Positions 1-7,798 of a stretch of 25,745 nt of DNA are shown one piece after another. Numbering within the stretch: the first letter of the stretch is position 1; every line of letters begins with the position of its first letter. The notes under the pieces were generated by a model, which was not told the DNA's origin, did not search any database, and saw nothing but the letters and a program-made list of their open reading frames with translations. Source of the stretch: Dongia_B sp035539075 (lineage in GTDB: Bacteria; Pseudomonadota; Alphaproteobacteria; Dongiales; Dongiaceae). The position numbers and the translations under genes are program-made. Where the stretch lies: assembly GCA_035539075.1 (NCBI GenBank), contig DATLJB010000089.1, positions 1 to 25,745 of the forward strand, given 5' to 3'.

Positions 1-27
1 AACCGCGCCGGCAGAGCCGACGCGGTT
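1..27 (-). terminator. Possible terminator hairpin after rpmJ
   Basis: Bases 1-7 (AACCGCG) pair with 21-27 (CGCGGTT) and bases 9-12 pair with 16-19 around an AGA loop, with one C/A mismatch. The hairpin lies about 60 bases past the rpmJ stop. The window ends here, so a U-tract for the minus strand cannot be seen. It could instead serve a plus-strand gene upstream of the window. Confidence 0.45.
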
Positions 28-89
28 TGAACTGGATCGCGATCTATGTCAGAGAGCGCCGTAGACCGGCACTCGACCCGACCCCGCCC

Positions 90-215
90 TCAGCCCTGGC
101 GGGCCTTATAGCGCGGATCAGTCTTGTTAATGATATAGACCCGGCCCTTGCGGCGAACGATGCGGCAATCCTTATGGCGCGCCTTCGCAGCCTTCAGCGA
201 ATTGATGACTTTCAT
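90..215 (-). CDS. rpmJ: 50S ribosomal protein L36 (type B)
   Basis: This encodes a 41-residue basic protein that matches ribosomal protein L36 over its whole length (begins MKVINSLKAAKARHKDCR, ends YKARQG). L36 is the smallest large-subunit protein and sits near the peptidyl-transferase region. This is the form without the zinc-binding Cys set: only one Cys is present (C18). I chose the ATG at 215. It has GAGG about 8 bases upstream, and an in-frame Met at 281 would lie upstream of the -10 box found at 247-252. The gene appears monocistronic, with its own promoter and a hairpin downstream. The identification is near certain. Confidence 0.97.
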   Translation of the reverse strand: MKVINSLKAAKARHKDCRIVRRKGRVYIINKTDPRYKARQG

Positions 216-246
216 GGTCCGGTCCTCGAAAACGAAACGAGGCCGG

Positions 247-275
247 AACATAGGGACCCGAGCGACGCCTGTCAA
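247..275 (-). promoter_or_regulatory. Sigma-70 promoter of rpmJ
   Basis: On the minus strand a perfect -35 TTGACA (270-275) is followed by a 17-base spacer and a -10 TATGTT (247-252). This would start transcription near 240 and give a leader of about 25 bases before the rpmJ ATG at 215. It is the best vegetative promoter in the window, as expected for a ribosomal protein. An inverted repeat (AAGAGC 274-279, GCTCTT 288-293) touches the -35 box and could be the end of the upstream methyltransferase transcript. Confidence 0.75.
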
Positions 276-379
276 GAGCATTCAAACGCTCTTAAGTGCC
301 TGTAATATATGAGATAAGATTGAAAGACCAGGCCTCGATCGGCAGATCCGCGACGCCGTCGGGCGAGATCGCCAGGGAA

Positions 380-1348
380 TCACCCTACTTTGATCGCGTA
401 AAAGCGATAGATCCGCAGCAGGCCGGCATCCATCGCCAACATCAGCCGCTGCCAGTATTCCGCCTCGGTCACAGTAAGCTGCGGATAGGCCCGACTGACC
501 GCCAGGCCCTCCGGCCGCTTGGTGAAGGCGTCCCAGGCTTCCGTCACCAGCTTGCGATAGCGCTCGCCGATATCCTCGCTGATTCGCAGGTCGAACTTCA
601 GCTCCTTGAAGCCTTTCTGATAGGCGCCGAGGGACCAGAATTGCGAGCGTGAGGCACCTTCGCCCAGAACCGTCATCAGGCGTTCGTCATCGGCCGAGAC
701 GCCGTCCCCCAGGATGATATCCGTGATCGTGATCTGCCCGCGCGGCTTCATGGCCGCTGCCAGCGTCTTCAACGTGTCCATCTTGGCAAGAATGGTGTGC
801 ATCCGGTCGACGCAAATGATGCAGTCATATTGCGCCGGCTTCAGCGGTGAGGCCCGGGCGTCGAAATGACCGATCGAGGCCTTCTTATCGATCCCCTGCC
901 GCACGGAGATCATTTTGCCGGCATCCGCCATCAGCTTGTCGGAATCGAGGCCGGCCACATAGATGTCGAATGCCTTGGCGACTGAACGCGTGCCACCGCC
1001 CAGCCCGCAACCGAAATCCAACAGCGACATGGTTTCATTGAGGGCGAAGGGCTTCACCAGATAGAGAAAATACTCGCCGTCGCCTGGCTTGCTGTTGCCC
1101 TCGCCCCAGATCGCCATGAGCAGTTTGACGATCGGCTCTTCCAGCGGCGGCAGGGGTTCGGCCGGGAGCGCGCCAAAGCCATCCGACGGCTCCTCCGCAG
1201 GCACCTCTTCGACCGCGGGCTCTTTCAGTTCATAGCCTTCCCACCAGGCTTTGAACCGCTGGCGAAACGGTATCTTCGCTCCGGCCGCGTTGCTTTTTGC
1301 TCCAAACAACCTCATTCCGTCTGCCTGCTTGCCTGTCAGCCCCTTCAT
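380..1348 (-). CDS. SAM-dependent class I methyltransferase
   Basis: This is a 322-residue protein with a Rossmann-type methyltransferase core. Motif I is LLDFGCGLGGG at about residues 109-119, followed by the acidic GLDSD that would bind the SAM ribose (about 135-139). YDCIICVDRMHTI lies at about 174-186, and AMKPRGQITITDI at about 199-211 is the usual post-III strand. The first 70 residues are a Pro/Glu-rich, probably disordered tail that is not part of the fold. The ATG at 1348 is used here; a TTG two codons upstream and an ATG at 1315 are alternatives, and no strong ribosome site decides among them. The substrate cannot be told from sequence. It is divergent from the MATE gene and shares an 89-base intergenic region with it. 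Confidence 0.8.
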   Translation of the reverse strand: MKGLTGKQADGMRLFGAKSNAAGAKIPFRQRFKAWWEGYELKEPAVEEVPAEEPSDGFGALPAEPLPPLEEPIVKLLMAIWGEGNSKPGDGEYFLYLVKPFALNETMSLLDFGCGLGGGTRSVAKAFDIYVAGLDSDKLMADAGKMISVRQGIDKKASIGHFDARASPLKPAQYDCIICVDRMHTILAKMDTLKTLAAAMKPRGQITITDIILGDGVSADDERLMTVLGEGASRSQFWSLGAYQKGFKELKFDLRISEDIGERYRKLVTEAWDAFTKRPEGLAVSRAYPQLTVTEAEYWQRLMLAMDAGLLRIYRFYAIKVG

Positions 1349-1437
1349 CGACAATCGGCCCCGTCGGGTGTATGCACCTTGCTGACGATGCGCAGAACCG
1401 TGAAATCGGGCGCAATAATGGACGAGTAATCGTTAAT

Positions 1438-2829
1438 ATGACCGTAACGCCTGCGACTCAACCCGCATCTGCAGCCGCATCGCCAACCGAGACGTCATAC
1501 CCTTTATCGATCGTCCATCATATCGGTCAGACCGTCCGTCTCGCTGTCCCGGTGATGATTTCGCGCGCCGGCCTCGTCATCATGATCGCGGTGGACAGTT
1601 TTTTGTGCCGCGGTAGCAAGGCCGAGTTGGCCTATTTCGGCGGCAGCGTACAGCCGCAGAGCATCCTGCTGAGCACCGGCATCGGCCTGCTGATCGGCAC
1701 CATCGTGCTGTCGGCACAGGCGGACGGCGCCGGCGACAAGCATCATTGCGGCGGCCTATGGCGGCTTTCTTTGCTGGTCGGCGGCGGACTCGGCCTGTGC
1801 TTCGCCGCCATCCTGGCACTCGGCGATATCCTGATGCGATGGTTGGGGCAGCCTGCCGACATCGCCGTCGGCAGCGGTGCTGCGCTGCGTTATTTCGCCG
1901 TCGGCATGCCGGGGTTGATGCTGTTTGCGGCCTGCAATTTCTTTCTGGAAGGAATCAGCCGCCCCTGGCCGGGAACGGTCATCATGCTGTCTGGCAATGT
2001 CGTCAACCTGCTCATCGCCTGGCCGTTGGTCAAAGGCAGTTTCGGTTTGCCGCCGCTCGGTGCGAGCGGCGCAGCCTTGGCGACGTCCCTCACCCGCTGG
2101 CTGATGTTTGCCGTCATCCTGCTCTATATCCGCCGCATGCCGGATCGTCAGGCCTACGGCATCGGCGCCACTGTGCGGTGGCAGCGTGGCGACTTCCGGC
2201 GCCTGATGGCCTTGGGCCTGCCGCTGGGTTTTGCCGTCGCCCTTGAATCCAGCTGCTTCATGTCGATGATCGTCATGGCCGGTTGGATGGGCACGGCAGC
2301 ACTGGCCACCATGCATGCGGCGATCAATGTGACCAGCCTCGTCTATATGCTGACAACCGGCCTCGCCACGGCCGCCGCAATCCGCGTCGCTTATGGGATC
2401 GGCCGAGGTTCCTGGCGTAATGCAGCAGCGGCGGGCTGGATAGCCGTCGCGCTGGAGGCCCTGGTCATGGCGGCGATCGGCATCTGCATCTATTTCGGCG
2501 CGGCGATCATTGCCCATGGCTACAGCGATGACGTCGAGGTTCTGGCGCTGCTGACACCCGTGCTGTGGCTGACGGCGGCCATGATCCTCATCGATGGCCT
2601 GCAGGGTGTCCTGATGGGCGTGCTGCGCGGCACCGCGGACACCCTCATTCCCACCATCATTTACGGCTTGAGTTTTTGGGCAATCGGCGTGCCGATCGGC
2701 TATGTCTTGGGCTTTCGCCATGGCATGGGGCCAATGGCCCTGGTGTCGGGACTTGCCGTGTCGTTGACCATTGCCATGGTCTTGCTGGCCTGGCGCTTTC
2801 ACGCCCTCACTAAAAGCAGGAACGAATAG
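1438..2829 (+). CDS. MATE family efflux transporter
   Basis: This is a 463-residue polytopic membrane protein, the usual length for MATE exporters (450-470). These export cationic or toxic organic compounds in exchange for Na+ or H+. About twelve hydrophobic segments form two halves. The first half contains the typical early segment around VPVMISRAGLVIMIAVDS (about residues 38-55), and the second half starts near LMALGLPLGFAVALESSC. The ATG at 1438 is preferred because the frame upstream (from 1297) crosses the methyltransferase start and gives no membrane sequence. Ribosome-site support is weak (GGAC about 14 bases upstream). It is 24 bases from the next gene, so the two are probably co-transcribed. 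The substrate is unknown. Confidence 0.88.
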   Translation: MTVTPATQPASAAASPTETSYPLSIVHHIGQTVRLAVPVMISRAGLVIMIAVDSFLCRGSKAELAYFGGSVQPQSILLSTGIGLLIGTIVLSAQADGAGDKHHCGGLWRLSLLVGGGLGLCFAAILALGDILMRWLGQPADIAVGSGAALRYFAVGMPGLMLFAACNFFLEGISRPWPGTVIMLSGNVVNLLIAWPLVKGSFGLPPLGASGAALATSLTRWLMFAVILLYIRRMPDRQAYGIGATVRWQRGDFRRLMALGLPLGFAVALESSCFMSMIVMAGWMGTAALATMHAAINVTSLVYMLTTGLATAAAIRVAYGIGRGSWRNAAAAGWIAVALEALVMAAIGICIYFGAAIIAHGYSDDVEVLALLTPVLWLTAAMILIDGLQGVLMGVLRGTADTLIPTIIYGLSFWAIGVPIGYVLGFRHGMGPMALVSGLAVSLTIAMVLLAWRFHALTKSRNE

Positions 2830-2853
2830 CAGCAAGGGAAGTTGTAGGAAGAC

Positions 2854-3987
2854 ATGAGCACCGATTGCGATTTTCTGATCATCGGCGCCGGCGTTTCCGG
2901 CGCCTCGGCAGGCTACGAATTGGCGAAGCTCGGCAAGGTCCTGGTTCTGGAGGCCGAGGACGTGCCCGGCTACCATTCCACCGGCCGATCAGCTGCGCTC
3001 TTCACCCGCAATTACGGCCCGGCGGCGGTGCGTGCCATCAGCGCCGTCAGCTACGACTTCTTCAAATCGCCGCCGGAGGGATTTGCCGAACATCCGCTCC
3101 TGACCCCGCGCGGCGGCCTCAGCATCGCCTTCAAGGGCGACGAGGCGCTGCTCGATAAGATACTGGCACTGGGAACCGCAGCGCATCCCATCCATGACAT
3201 CTCCCTCGCGGAAGCCATGCAGCGCGCGCCGCTGCTGCGCGCCGATCTCCTTGGCCGCGCCGTCTATGAACCCGGCGTACTCGATATGGATGTCGATGCC
3301 ATCCATCGCGGTTTCCTGAAGGGGCTGGCTGCCCGCAGCGGCCAGGTGATCACGGACCGCGCCGTGACCAAGCTCAGCCATGACGGCCATGTCTGGCAGG
3401 TCGAGACCGCCAAAGGCAGTTATCGCAGCGCCATCGTGATCAATGCCGCCGGCGCCTGGGCTGACCGCATCGGCCATCTGGCCGGCGCCCGGCCGATTGG
3501 CCTGGTTCCCAAACGTCGTACCGCCATTTTGGTCGATCCGCCGGCCGGGATGGATATCAAGAGCATGCCGCTGGTCGATTTCGCCGGCGGCGAAATCTAT
3601 ATAAAGCCGAATTCCGGCAAGATCATGGCCTCGCCGGGCGACGAAACCCCGGTCGAGCCGCAGGACATCCAGCCGGACGACATGGATATCGCCATCCTGG
3701 CCGATTGGCTGGAACGCCATACCGCCATCACCATCCGGCGCATCGACCATAGCTGGGCGGGCTTGCGGAGCTTCGTTGCCGATGGCGTACCGGTGGCCGG
3801 CTTCGACCCGCAGCTCAAGAACTTCTTCTGGCTTGCCGGCCAAGGCGGCTTTGGCATCATGATGTCAGCCGCCCTTGCCCGGCTGGCGGCGGGCCTGATC
3901 GATCAAGGCTGGCTGCCGCCGGAATTTATCGCCCAGGGATTGGCGGAAAGCGATCTCGCCCCCGCTCGCTGCCAGAACAAAGGCTGA
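2854..3987 (+). CDS. DauA-like FAD-dependent amine/D-amino acid dehydrogenase
   Basis: This is a 377-residue DAO-family flavoenzyme. An N-terminal FAD-binding GAGVSG motif (residues 11-16) and the PGYHSTGRSAA segment (39-48) are followed by a C-terminal WAGLRSFVADG and GQGGFGI block. By memory it aligns end to end with Pseudomonas aeruginosa D-arginine dehydrogenase (375 aa), which oxidises D-arginine and D-lysine to imino acids. The Tyr53 and PKRR equivalents are kept. The residues that contact the guanidinium group are not: His48 corresponds to Leu49 and Glu87 to Gly88. A different, probably neutral, substrate is therefore likely. A good ribosome site (GGAA) precedes the ATG, and the gene follows the MATE gene by 24 bases. 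The family is certain, the substrate is not. Confidence 0.88.
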   Translation: MSTDCDFLIIGAGVSGASAGYELAKLGKVLVLEAEDVPGYHSTGRSAALFTRNYGPAAVRAISAVSYDFFKSPPEGFAEHPLLTPRGGLSIAFKGDEALLDKILALGTAAHPIHDISLAEAMQRAPLLRADLLGRAVYEPGVLDMDVDAIHRGFLKGLAARSGQVITDRAVTKLSHDGHVWQVETAKGSYRSAIVINAAGAWADRIGHLAGARPIGLVPKRRTAILVDPPAGMDIKSMPLVDFAGGEIYIKPNSGKIMASPGDETPVEPQDIQPDDMDIAILADWLERHTAITIRRIDHSWAGLRSFVADGVPVAGFDPQLKNFFWLAGQGGFGIMMSAALARLAAGLIDQGWLPPEFIAQGLAESDLAPARCQNKG

Positions 3988-4042
3988 GCCGGCATCCGCG
4001 CTCAGCCATAGGACGACAGCCAGCGGCGGCGATGGTGCCGGG

Positions 4043-4063
4043 CCGGCGCCAACCAGGCGCCGG
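4043..4063 (+). terminator. Terminator-like hairpin after the MATE/FAD-enzyme operon
   Basis: A perfect 8-bp stem (CCGGCGCC / GGCGCCGG) with an AACCA loop, extendable by two G-T pairs, lies 56 bases after the stop codon. It is followed by TTAT rather than a full T-tract, so it is a weak but plausible factor-independent terminator. Confidence 0.5.
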
Positions 4064-4070
4064 TTATCTG

Positions 4071-4105
4071 GCTGCAATTGATCCACTTATTTAATCTCTT
4101 GCAGC
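4071..4105. repeat. Inverted repeat upstream of the first PilZ gene
   Basis: GCTGCAA (4071-4077) and TTGCAGC (4099-4105) are exact reverse complements around an AT-rich 21-base centre. The pair lies about 80 bases upstream of the PilZ start at 4182, where a regulator could bind. No matching promoter boxes with correct spacing were found. Seven-base arms can occur by chance. Confidence 0.3.
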
Positions 4106-4181
4106 AACCAACTCTGAGTTAAGCTTTTTTCAACCGACGGCAAGGATGATAATTGCCATCATGGATGAAGGGGATGATCAT

Positions 4182-4487
4182 ATGTTGCCGCAGCGCAAGA
4201 GCAGCGAACGCCGCTCATCACCGCGTTATGCCGTCAATCTGCCGACCCATCTCGTGGTGCAGGGCGTGGAAGCCGAGTGCCGCCTGATCGATATTTCCGC
4301 CGGCGGGGCGCTGCTGAAGACCAATAGGCCGGCCATGGTCGGCGACAAGATTTCCGTTGATCTGCCGGGGCTCGGACCGACGATCGGCACCGTCGTTCGT
4401 ATTTCCGAATCGCATATGGCGATCGCCTTCCCCGGCATGCTGGTGATCAATCATCTGATCGATACCAAGCCGCATCTATGCGAATAG
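4182..4487 (+). CDS. Small single-domain PilZ protein (c-di-GMP receptor)
   Basis: This is a 101-residue protein made of one PilZ domain, the common cytoplasmic receptor for cyclic di-GMP. Both binding motifs are present: RxxxR as R11-SSP-R15 and (D/N)xSxxG as D37-I-S39-AG-G42. No other domain is attached, so it should act by binding a partner. The ATG at 4182 is chosen because AAGGGG ends 8 bases upstream. The in-frame ATGs at 4146 and 4161 lack a properly spaced site. The gene stands alone and is convergent with a second PilZ gene. The pair lies next to a LuxO-like regulator, which suggests a link between c-di-GMP and that phosphorelay (inference). Confidence 0.88.
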   Translation: MLPQRKSSERRSSPRYAVNLPTHLVVQGVEAECRLIDISAGGALLKTNRPAMVGDKISVDLPGLGPTIGTVVRISESHMAIAFPGMLVINHLIDTKPHLCE

Positions 4488-4544
4488 ATCCGGGCTTCGC
4501 TAGAATTAAAAAATTATTTTAAAACGAGCGGCTTACGGAACTTT

Positions 4545-4868
4545 TTAGAATTCAAGCCGCCGAACGAGTTCGGCCAGTTCGAATTCCGTCATTTCCTGAT
4601 TGCGTGACAGTTCCAGATGCAGTCGTCCGGTCCCCATATCGACGACGACGGCCTCACGCTTGCGACGATACCGTTCGGGCATGATGAAAAGATGGTCGCC
4701 GATCTGCAAGCCGTCGGTATTCGGCGTCATGATACAGGCGCCGCCTTGCGAGACGTTACGGTAGTTCGTGATTGCCAAGATCCGCCGGCTATTGATGTCG
4801 TCAAACACCAGCATCGCCGTACCGTCATAGCCGAAGCGGTCGTGACGCCGCTTTTCCCCCGCTTCCAT
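4545..4868 (-). CDS. Second small PilZ domain protein
   Basis: This is a 107-residue PilZ protein with the c-di-GMP motifs R7-RHD-R11 and N38-V-S40-QG-G43. It ends in an acidic/hydrophobic helix (EFELAELVRRLEF) that could contact a partner. I chose the ATG at 4868, which has GGGGGA just upstream. The open frame continues to 5216, but the added sequence is Arg/Ser/Pro-rich with no domain and would run across the promoter region of the divergent regulator. It is convergent with the first PilZ gene across a 57-base AT-rich gap and divergent from the LuxO-like gene. It differs enough from the first PilZ protein that recent local duplication is unlikely. Confidence 0.85.
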   Translation of the reverse strand: MEAGEKRRHDRFGYDGTAMLVFDDINSRRILAITNYRNVSQGGACIMTPNTDGLQIGDHLFIMPERYRRKREAVVVDMGTGRLHLELSRNQEMTEFELAELVRRLEF

Positions 4869-5186
4869 GACATCCCCCGAGGATGTTGGCCGATTCCGAC
4901 CGTGCAGCGCCATGATAGGGGAAAACCGCCGCGGAAACCAGCAACTGGCGGGGATCGCCGCGGCAAAATGGCCGCTTTTCAGCCTCCTCGATAGACCCGT
5001 TCGGCAAATCCAGCCACGATCAGCGGAGCCGGCGCCCGCCGAGCGCCCGCGTGATATTTGCGCTGATGGGATGAAGTTGCTAAATATTTGAAATGCTTGA
5101 GCGCAAGCGCTGCTGCCATCTGTTTGCACCCGGATCGGTGCGACACGGGCATCGAAGCGCCTGGCGCTCGCCGGGACAGGTCGCCA
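4869..5186. other. Divergent intergenic region, PilZ / LuxO-like regulator
   Basis: This is 318 bases without a credible gene, and must hold the promoters of both flanking genes. On the plus strand, TTGCGC (5058-5063), a 17-base spacer and TAAATA (5081-5086) form a weak sigma-70-like candidate in the most AT-rich part. A small palindrome, AGCGCAAGCGCT, follows at about 5099. I saw no convincing sigma-54 (GG-N10-GC) promoter on either strand here. Confidence 0.35.
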
Positions 5187-6629
5187 ATGGCAAGTATGGA
5201 CGCAATGGACGGGCAATTGCGGTCGGATGTCTTACTGGTAGAAGACACCTTCTCAATGGCCAGGATCTTTCAGGAATATCTGCGGCGCGGGCCCTACAAC
5301 GTTCGCCATTGCGACAATGGCCGCACGGCCATCAAGGAAATCAGCCGCAATCCCCCCGATGTCGTGCTGCTGGATCTTCGGTTGCCCGATATCGACGGCC
5401 TCGATGTGCTGCGGCATATCCGCAACAACAATCTGCCGACCGCCACCGTCGTTATCACCGCCGACGGCTCAATCAGCACGGCGGTCGAAGCTATGCGGGA
5501 GGGTGCCTATGACTTCCTGGTCAAGCCCTTCAACGCCGACCGGCTGCTGATCACGCTCAACAACGTACTCGAGCGCCGCCGGCTGTCCACCATGGTGGAG
5601 ACCCTCAGCGGTCATTTCAGCCAGCCCGAATTCTGCGGCTTCATCGGCACGTCGGAGGTGATGCAATCGGTTTACCGGATGATCGCGGCGGCGGCATCCA
5701 GCAAGGCGACGGTGTTCATCACCGGCCAGTCGGGCACGGGCAAGGAAGTCGCGGCGCAGGCGATCCACAGCATCTCGCCGCGCGCCACCGCGCCGTTCAT
5801 CCCGTTGAACTGCGCCGCGGTGCCGAAGGATCTGCTGGAGAGTGCCATTTTCGGCCATGTCAAAGGCGCTTTCACCGGTGCGCAGACCGATCGCGAAGGT
5901 GCCGCTTCCAGCGCCAATGGCGGCACGCTGTTCCTCGACGAAATCTGCGAAATGTCGATCGAGTTGCAGCCGAAGCTGCTGCGTTTTCTGCAGACCGGGA
6001 GCTTCCAGCGGGTCGGCAGCGACCGCGTGGAAACGGTCGATGTCCGCATTTTGTGCGCGACCAACCGCGATCCCATGACCGAGGTCGCCGCCGGCCGCTT
6101 CCGCGAGGATCTTTTCTACCGCCTGCATGTCCTCAATATCATGCTGCCGCCCCTGCGTGAACGAGGCGACGACATCATGCAGCTCGCCGAGCATTTCCTT
6201 GACGAATATGCCAAGGAGGAGCGCAAGAATTTCACCGGCTTTGCACCGGAAACCCGGCACTTGTTGGAGGCCTATTCCTGGCCCGGCAATATCCGCCAAT
6301 TACAAAACCTGATCCGCAATACGGTGGTCATGCATAGCGGGCCTGTGGTGACGCCGGATATGCTGCCGCCCCAGCTCACCATGGCCTTGCGCCAGGAAAG
6401 GACGGCGGCCGAGCCGCAGCCTCAGCACGTCGCCAGCCCCTTGCCGGCGGCCGGTAAAATCGGCGGGATCGAAACAATTCGCCCCCTGGCCGAAGTCGAG
6501 CGCGAGGCGATCGAAGCTGCCATCGCCCTGTGTGACGGCAACATACCGCGCGCCGCCGCCGCGCTTGGTGTCAGTCCCTCGACGCTTTATCGCAAGCGCC
6601 AGGGGTGGGATTCGCCGATTGCCGTTTAG
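5187..6629 (+). CDS. LuxO-like sigma-54-dependent response regulator
   Basis: This is a 480-residue NtrC-class activator. The receiver domain (about 13-130) has the acidic pair E19/D20, phospho-acceptor D63 in LLDLRLP, T91 and K113. The AAA+ domain (about 150-385) has Walker A GQSGTGKE (180-187), GAFTGA (227-232) for sigma-54 contact, Walker B GGTLFLDE (245-252) and arginine-finger region FREDLFYR. A Fis-type HTH (about 445-475) ends in PSTLYRKRQGW. By memory it follows Vibrio LuxO closely along its whole length (ICATNRDPLTEV versus ILCATNRDPMTEV; FGHVKGAFTGA; CDGN...SPSTxYRK). The ATG at 5187 has AGG 6 bases upstream. It should be phosphorylated by an Hpt protein, and the gene for one converges on its 3' end. 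The targets are unknown. Confidence 0.92.
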   Translation: MASMDAMDGQLRSDVLLVEDTFSMARIFQEYLRRGPYNVRHCDNGRTAIKEISRNPPDVVLLDLRLPDIDGLDVLRHIRNNNLPTATVVITADGSISTAVEAMREGAYDFLVKPFNADRLLITLNNVLERRRLSTMVETLSGHFSQPEFCGFIGTSEVMQSVYRMIAAAASSKATVFITGQSGTGKEVAAQAIHSISPRATAPFIPLNCAAVPKDLLESAIFGHVKGAFTGAQTDREGAASSANGGTLFLDEICEMSIELQPKLLRFLQTGSFQRVGSDRVETVDVRILCATNRDPMTEVAAGRFREDLFYRLHVLNIMLPPLRERGDDIMQLAEHFLDEYAKEERKNFTGFAPETRHLLEAYSWPGNIRQLQNLIRNTVVMHSGPVVTPDMLPPQLTMALRQERTAAEPQPQHVASPLPAAGKIGGIETIRPLAEVEREAIEAAIALCDGNIPRAAAALGVSPSTLYRKRQGWDSPIAV

Positions 6630-6969
6630 CCTGCATATCCCTGCATAGCTGCTCGAAGAGCCCGCATTCAGCCGTGGTGGTTTCGATAAGCCGCGGCAAA
6701 AGCGCGTCTATCGCCTCGGCGTCGCCCCGGTCCGCCGCCACCTGCAGATCACGGGCCTGGAGGCCCGTTTCCGGCAGGCCAAAACTCTGCGCGGTACTTT
6801 TCAACGAATGGGAATGGCGGCCGAGTTCACGCCAGTCGGCGGCTTTCCAGGCGTCGGTCATCGCGCCGATGCGTTGGCGGGTTTCATCAAGGAATTGCCG
6901 GGACAGCCGGATAAAGGCGTCATCGCCAATATCGGAAATCAATTGCGCAATGACGGCCCGGTCGAGCAT
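6571..6969 (-). CDS. Hpt domain phosphotransfer protein (LuxU-like)
   Basis: This is a 132-residue helical protein with one histidine phosphotransfer domain. The motif is H54-SLK-STAQSF-G64, matching HxxK(S/G)xxxxxG with H54 as the phosphate carrier. Length and fold match LuxU, which passes phosphate to LuxO. The last 25 residues (AKRQSANPTPGACDKASRD) are an unstructured tail. The last 59 bases of the gene overlap the 3' end of the LuxO-like gene on the other strand. The ATG at 6969 is 2 bases after the stop of the upstream SDR gene; a TTG at 6975 overlaps that stop (TTGA). Either start gives translational coupling to the SDR operon. The Hpt call is firm; partnership with the adjacent regulator is inferred. 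Confidence 0.87.
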   Translation of the reverse strand: MLDRAVIAQLISDIGDDAFIRLSRQFLDETRQRIGAMTDAWKAADWRELGRHSHSLKSTAQSFGLPETGLQARDLQVAADRGDAEAIDALLPRLIETTTAECGLFEQLCRDMQAKRQSANPTPGACDKASRD

Positions 6970-6971
6970 CT

Positions 6972-7754
6972 TCAATAGCCCGCCGTCAGCCCGAAATCGA
7001 TCGGCAGGCAGGCGCCGACCAGCGGCGCCAGTTCGGGTGACGTCACAGCATAGACGAAGGCGGCGATTTCTTCGGGTCGGGAAAAGCGCGCCGCTTTTCC
7101 CTGCGGATATTTGGAGAGCAAGTTGCGCTTATAGGCAGAGGGATCTCCATCGCCATATGTATTGGCCTGAAACTCGATCATCGGCGTTTCGATATCGCAA
7201 GGGCAGACCGCGTTGACGCGAATGCCGCGCGGCGCCAGCTCCAGGGCCAATGCCTTGGTCAACAGCGATATCCCCCCCTTGGACGCGCAATAGACCGCAG
7301 CCCCCTTGTTGCCGATCAGGCCGGCATCCGAACCGATATTGATGATCTGCCCACCGGTCTTTTCCAGCTCCGGAATGGCGAAACGGCAGGCAAAGAAACT
7401 GCCTTTGAGATTGATGTCGATCACCCGGTCCCAATCTGCCTCCGTCACCCCATCGGCATCACCTTCGAGCCAGACACCGGCAGCGTTGATCAACAGGTCA
7501 AGCCGGCCGGTGCGGCCGATAGCGGTCGCCACCATTCTTTCGCAATCAGCCACCTTGCTCACATCCGTGGCGATGCCGAAGCAGCCGCGCCCAAGCTCCT
7601 GCGCGACACGCTCGGCATCCGCCAGCGAAAGATCGGCAAGAGCGATAACAGCGCCAGCCGCCGCGTAGCGGCGAGCGAGCGCCTGGCCGAGCCCGCCGGC
7701 GCCGCCCGTCACCAGAACGGTCTTGCCAGACCAGCTACCGCCTTCCACTGCCAT
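6972..7754 (-). CDS. SDR family NAD(P)-dependent oxidoreductase
   Basis: This is a 260-residue classical short-chain dehydrogenase. The cofactor motif is TGGAGGLG (16-23), an acidic D41 after the second strand suggests NAD preference, NAAG is at 90-93, and the catalytic residues are S142, Y155 and K159 (YCASK). The C-terminus (LPIDFGLTAGY) is typical of the family. Family members oxidise alcohols or reduce ketones; the substrate here is unknown. I prefer the ATG at 7754, with GGAG 7 bases upstream, over the ATG at 7760, which lies one base from the same GGAG. It is the middle gene of a minus-strand unit: SDR (7799-8569), 44 bases, this gene, then the Hpt gene. Confidence 0.9.
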   Translation of the reverse strand: MAVEGGSWSGKTVLVTGGAGGLGQALARRYAAAGAVIALADLSLADAERVAQELGRGCFGIATDVSKVADCERMVATAIGRTGRLDLLINAAGVWLEGDADGVTEADWDRVIDINLKGSFFACRFAIPELEKTGGQIINIGSDAGLIGNKGAAVYCASKGGISLLTKALALELAPRGIRVNAVCPCDIETPMIEFQANTYGDGDPSAYKRNLLSKYPQGKAARFSRPEEIAAFVYAVTSPELAPLVGACLPIDFGLTAGY

Positions 7755-7798
7755 TTCCATACTCCATCATTTCCATGCGCCACGCTGGTTGCGTCGCG

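Noticed and set aside
1756..2976. Long antisense open frame (about 400 codons) opposite the MATE gene
   Set aside because: The product is His/Gln/Asp/Arg-rich without any domain, and the plus strand clearly encodes a conserved transporter. Such frames arise from GC-rich third codon positions.
4488..4544. AT-rich tract between the convergent PilZ genes as a bidirectional terminator
   Set aside because: There are A and T runs but no GC stem before them, so a standard terminator hairpin cannot be drawn.
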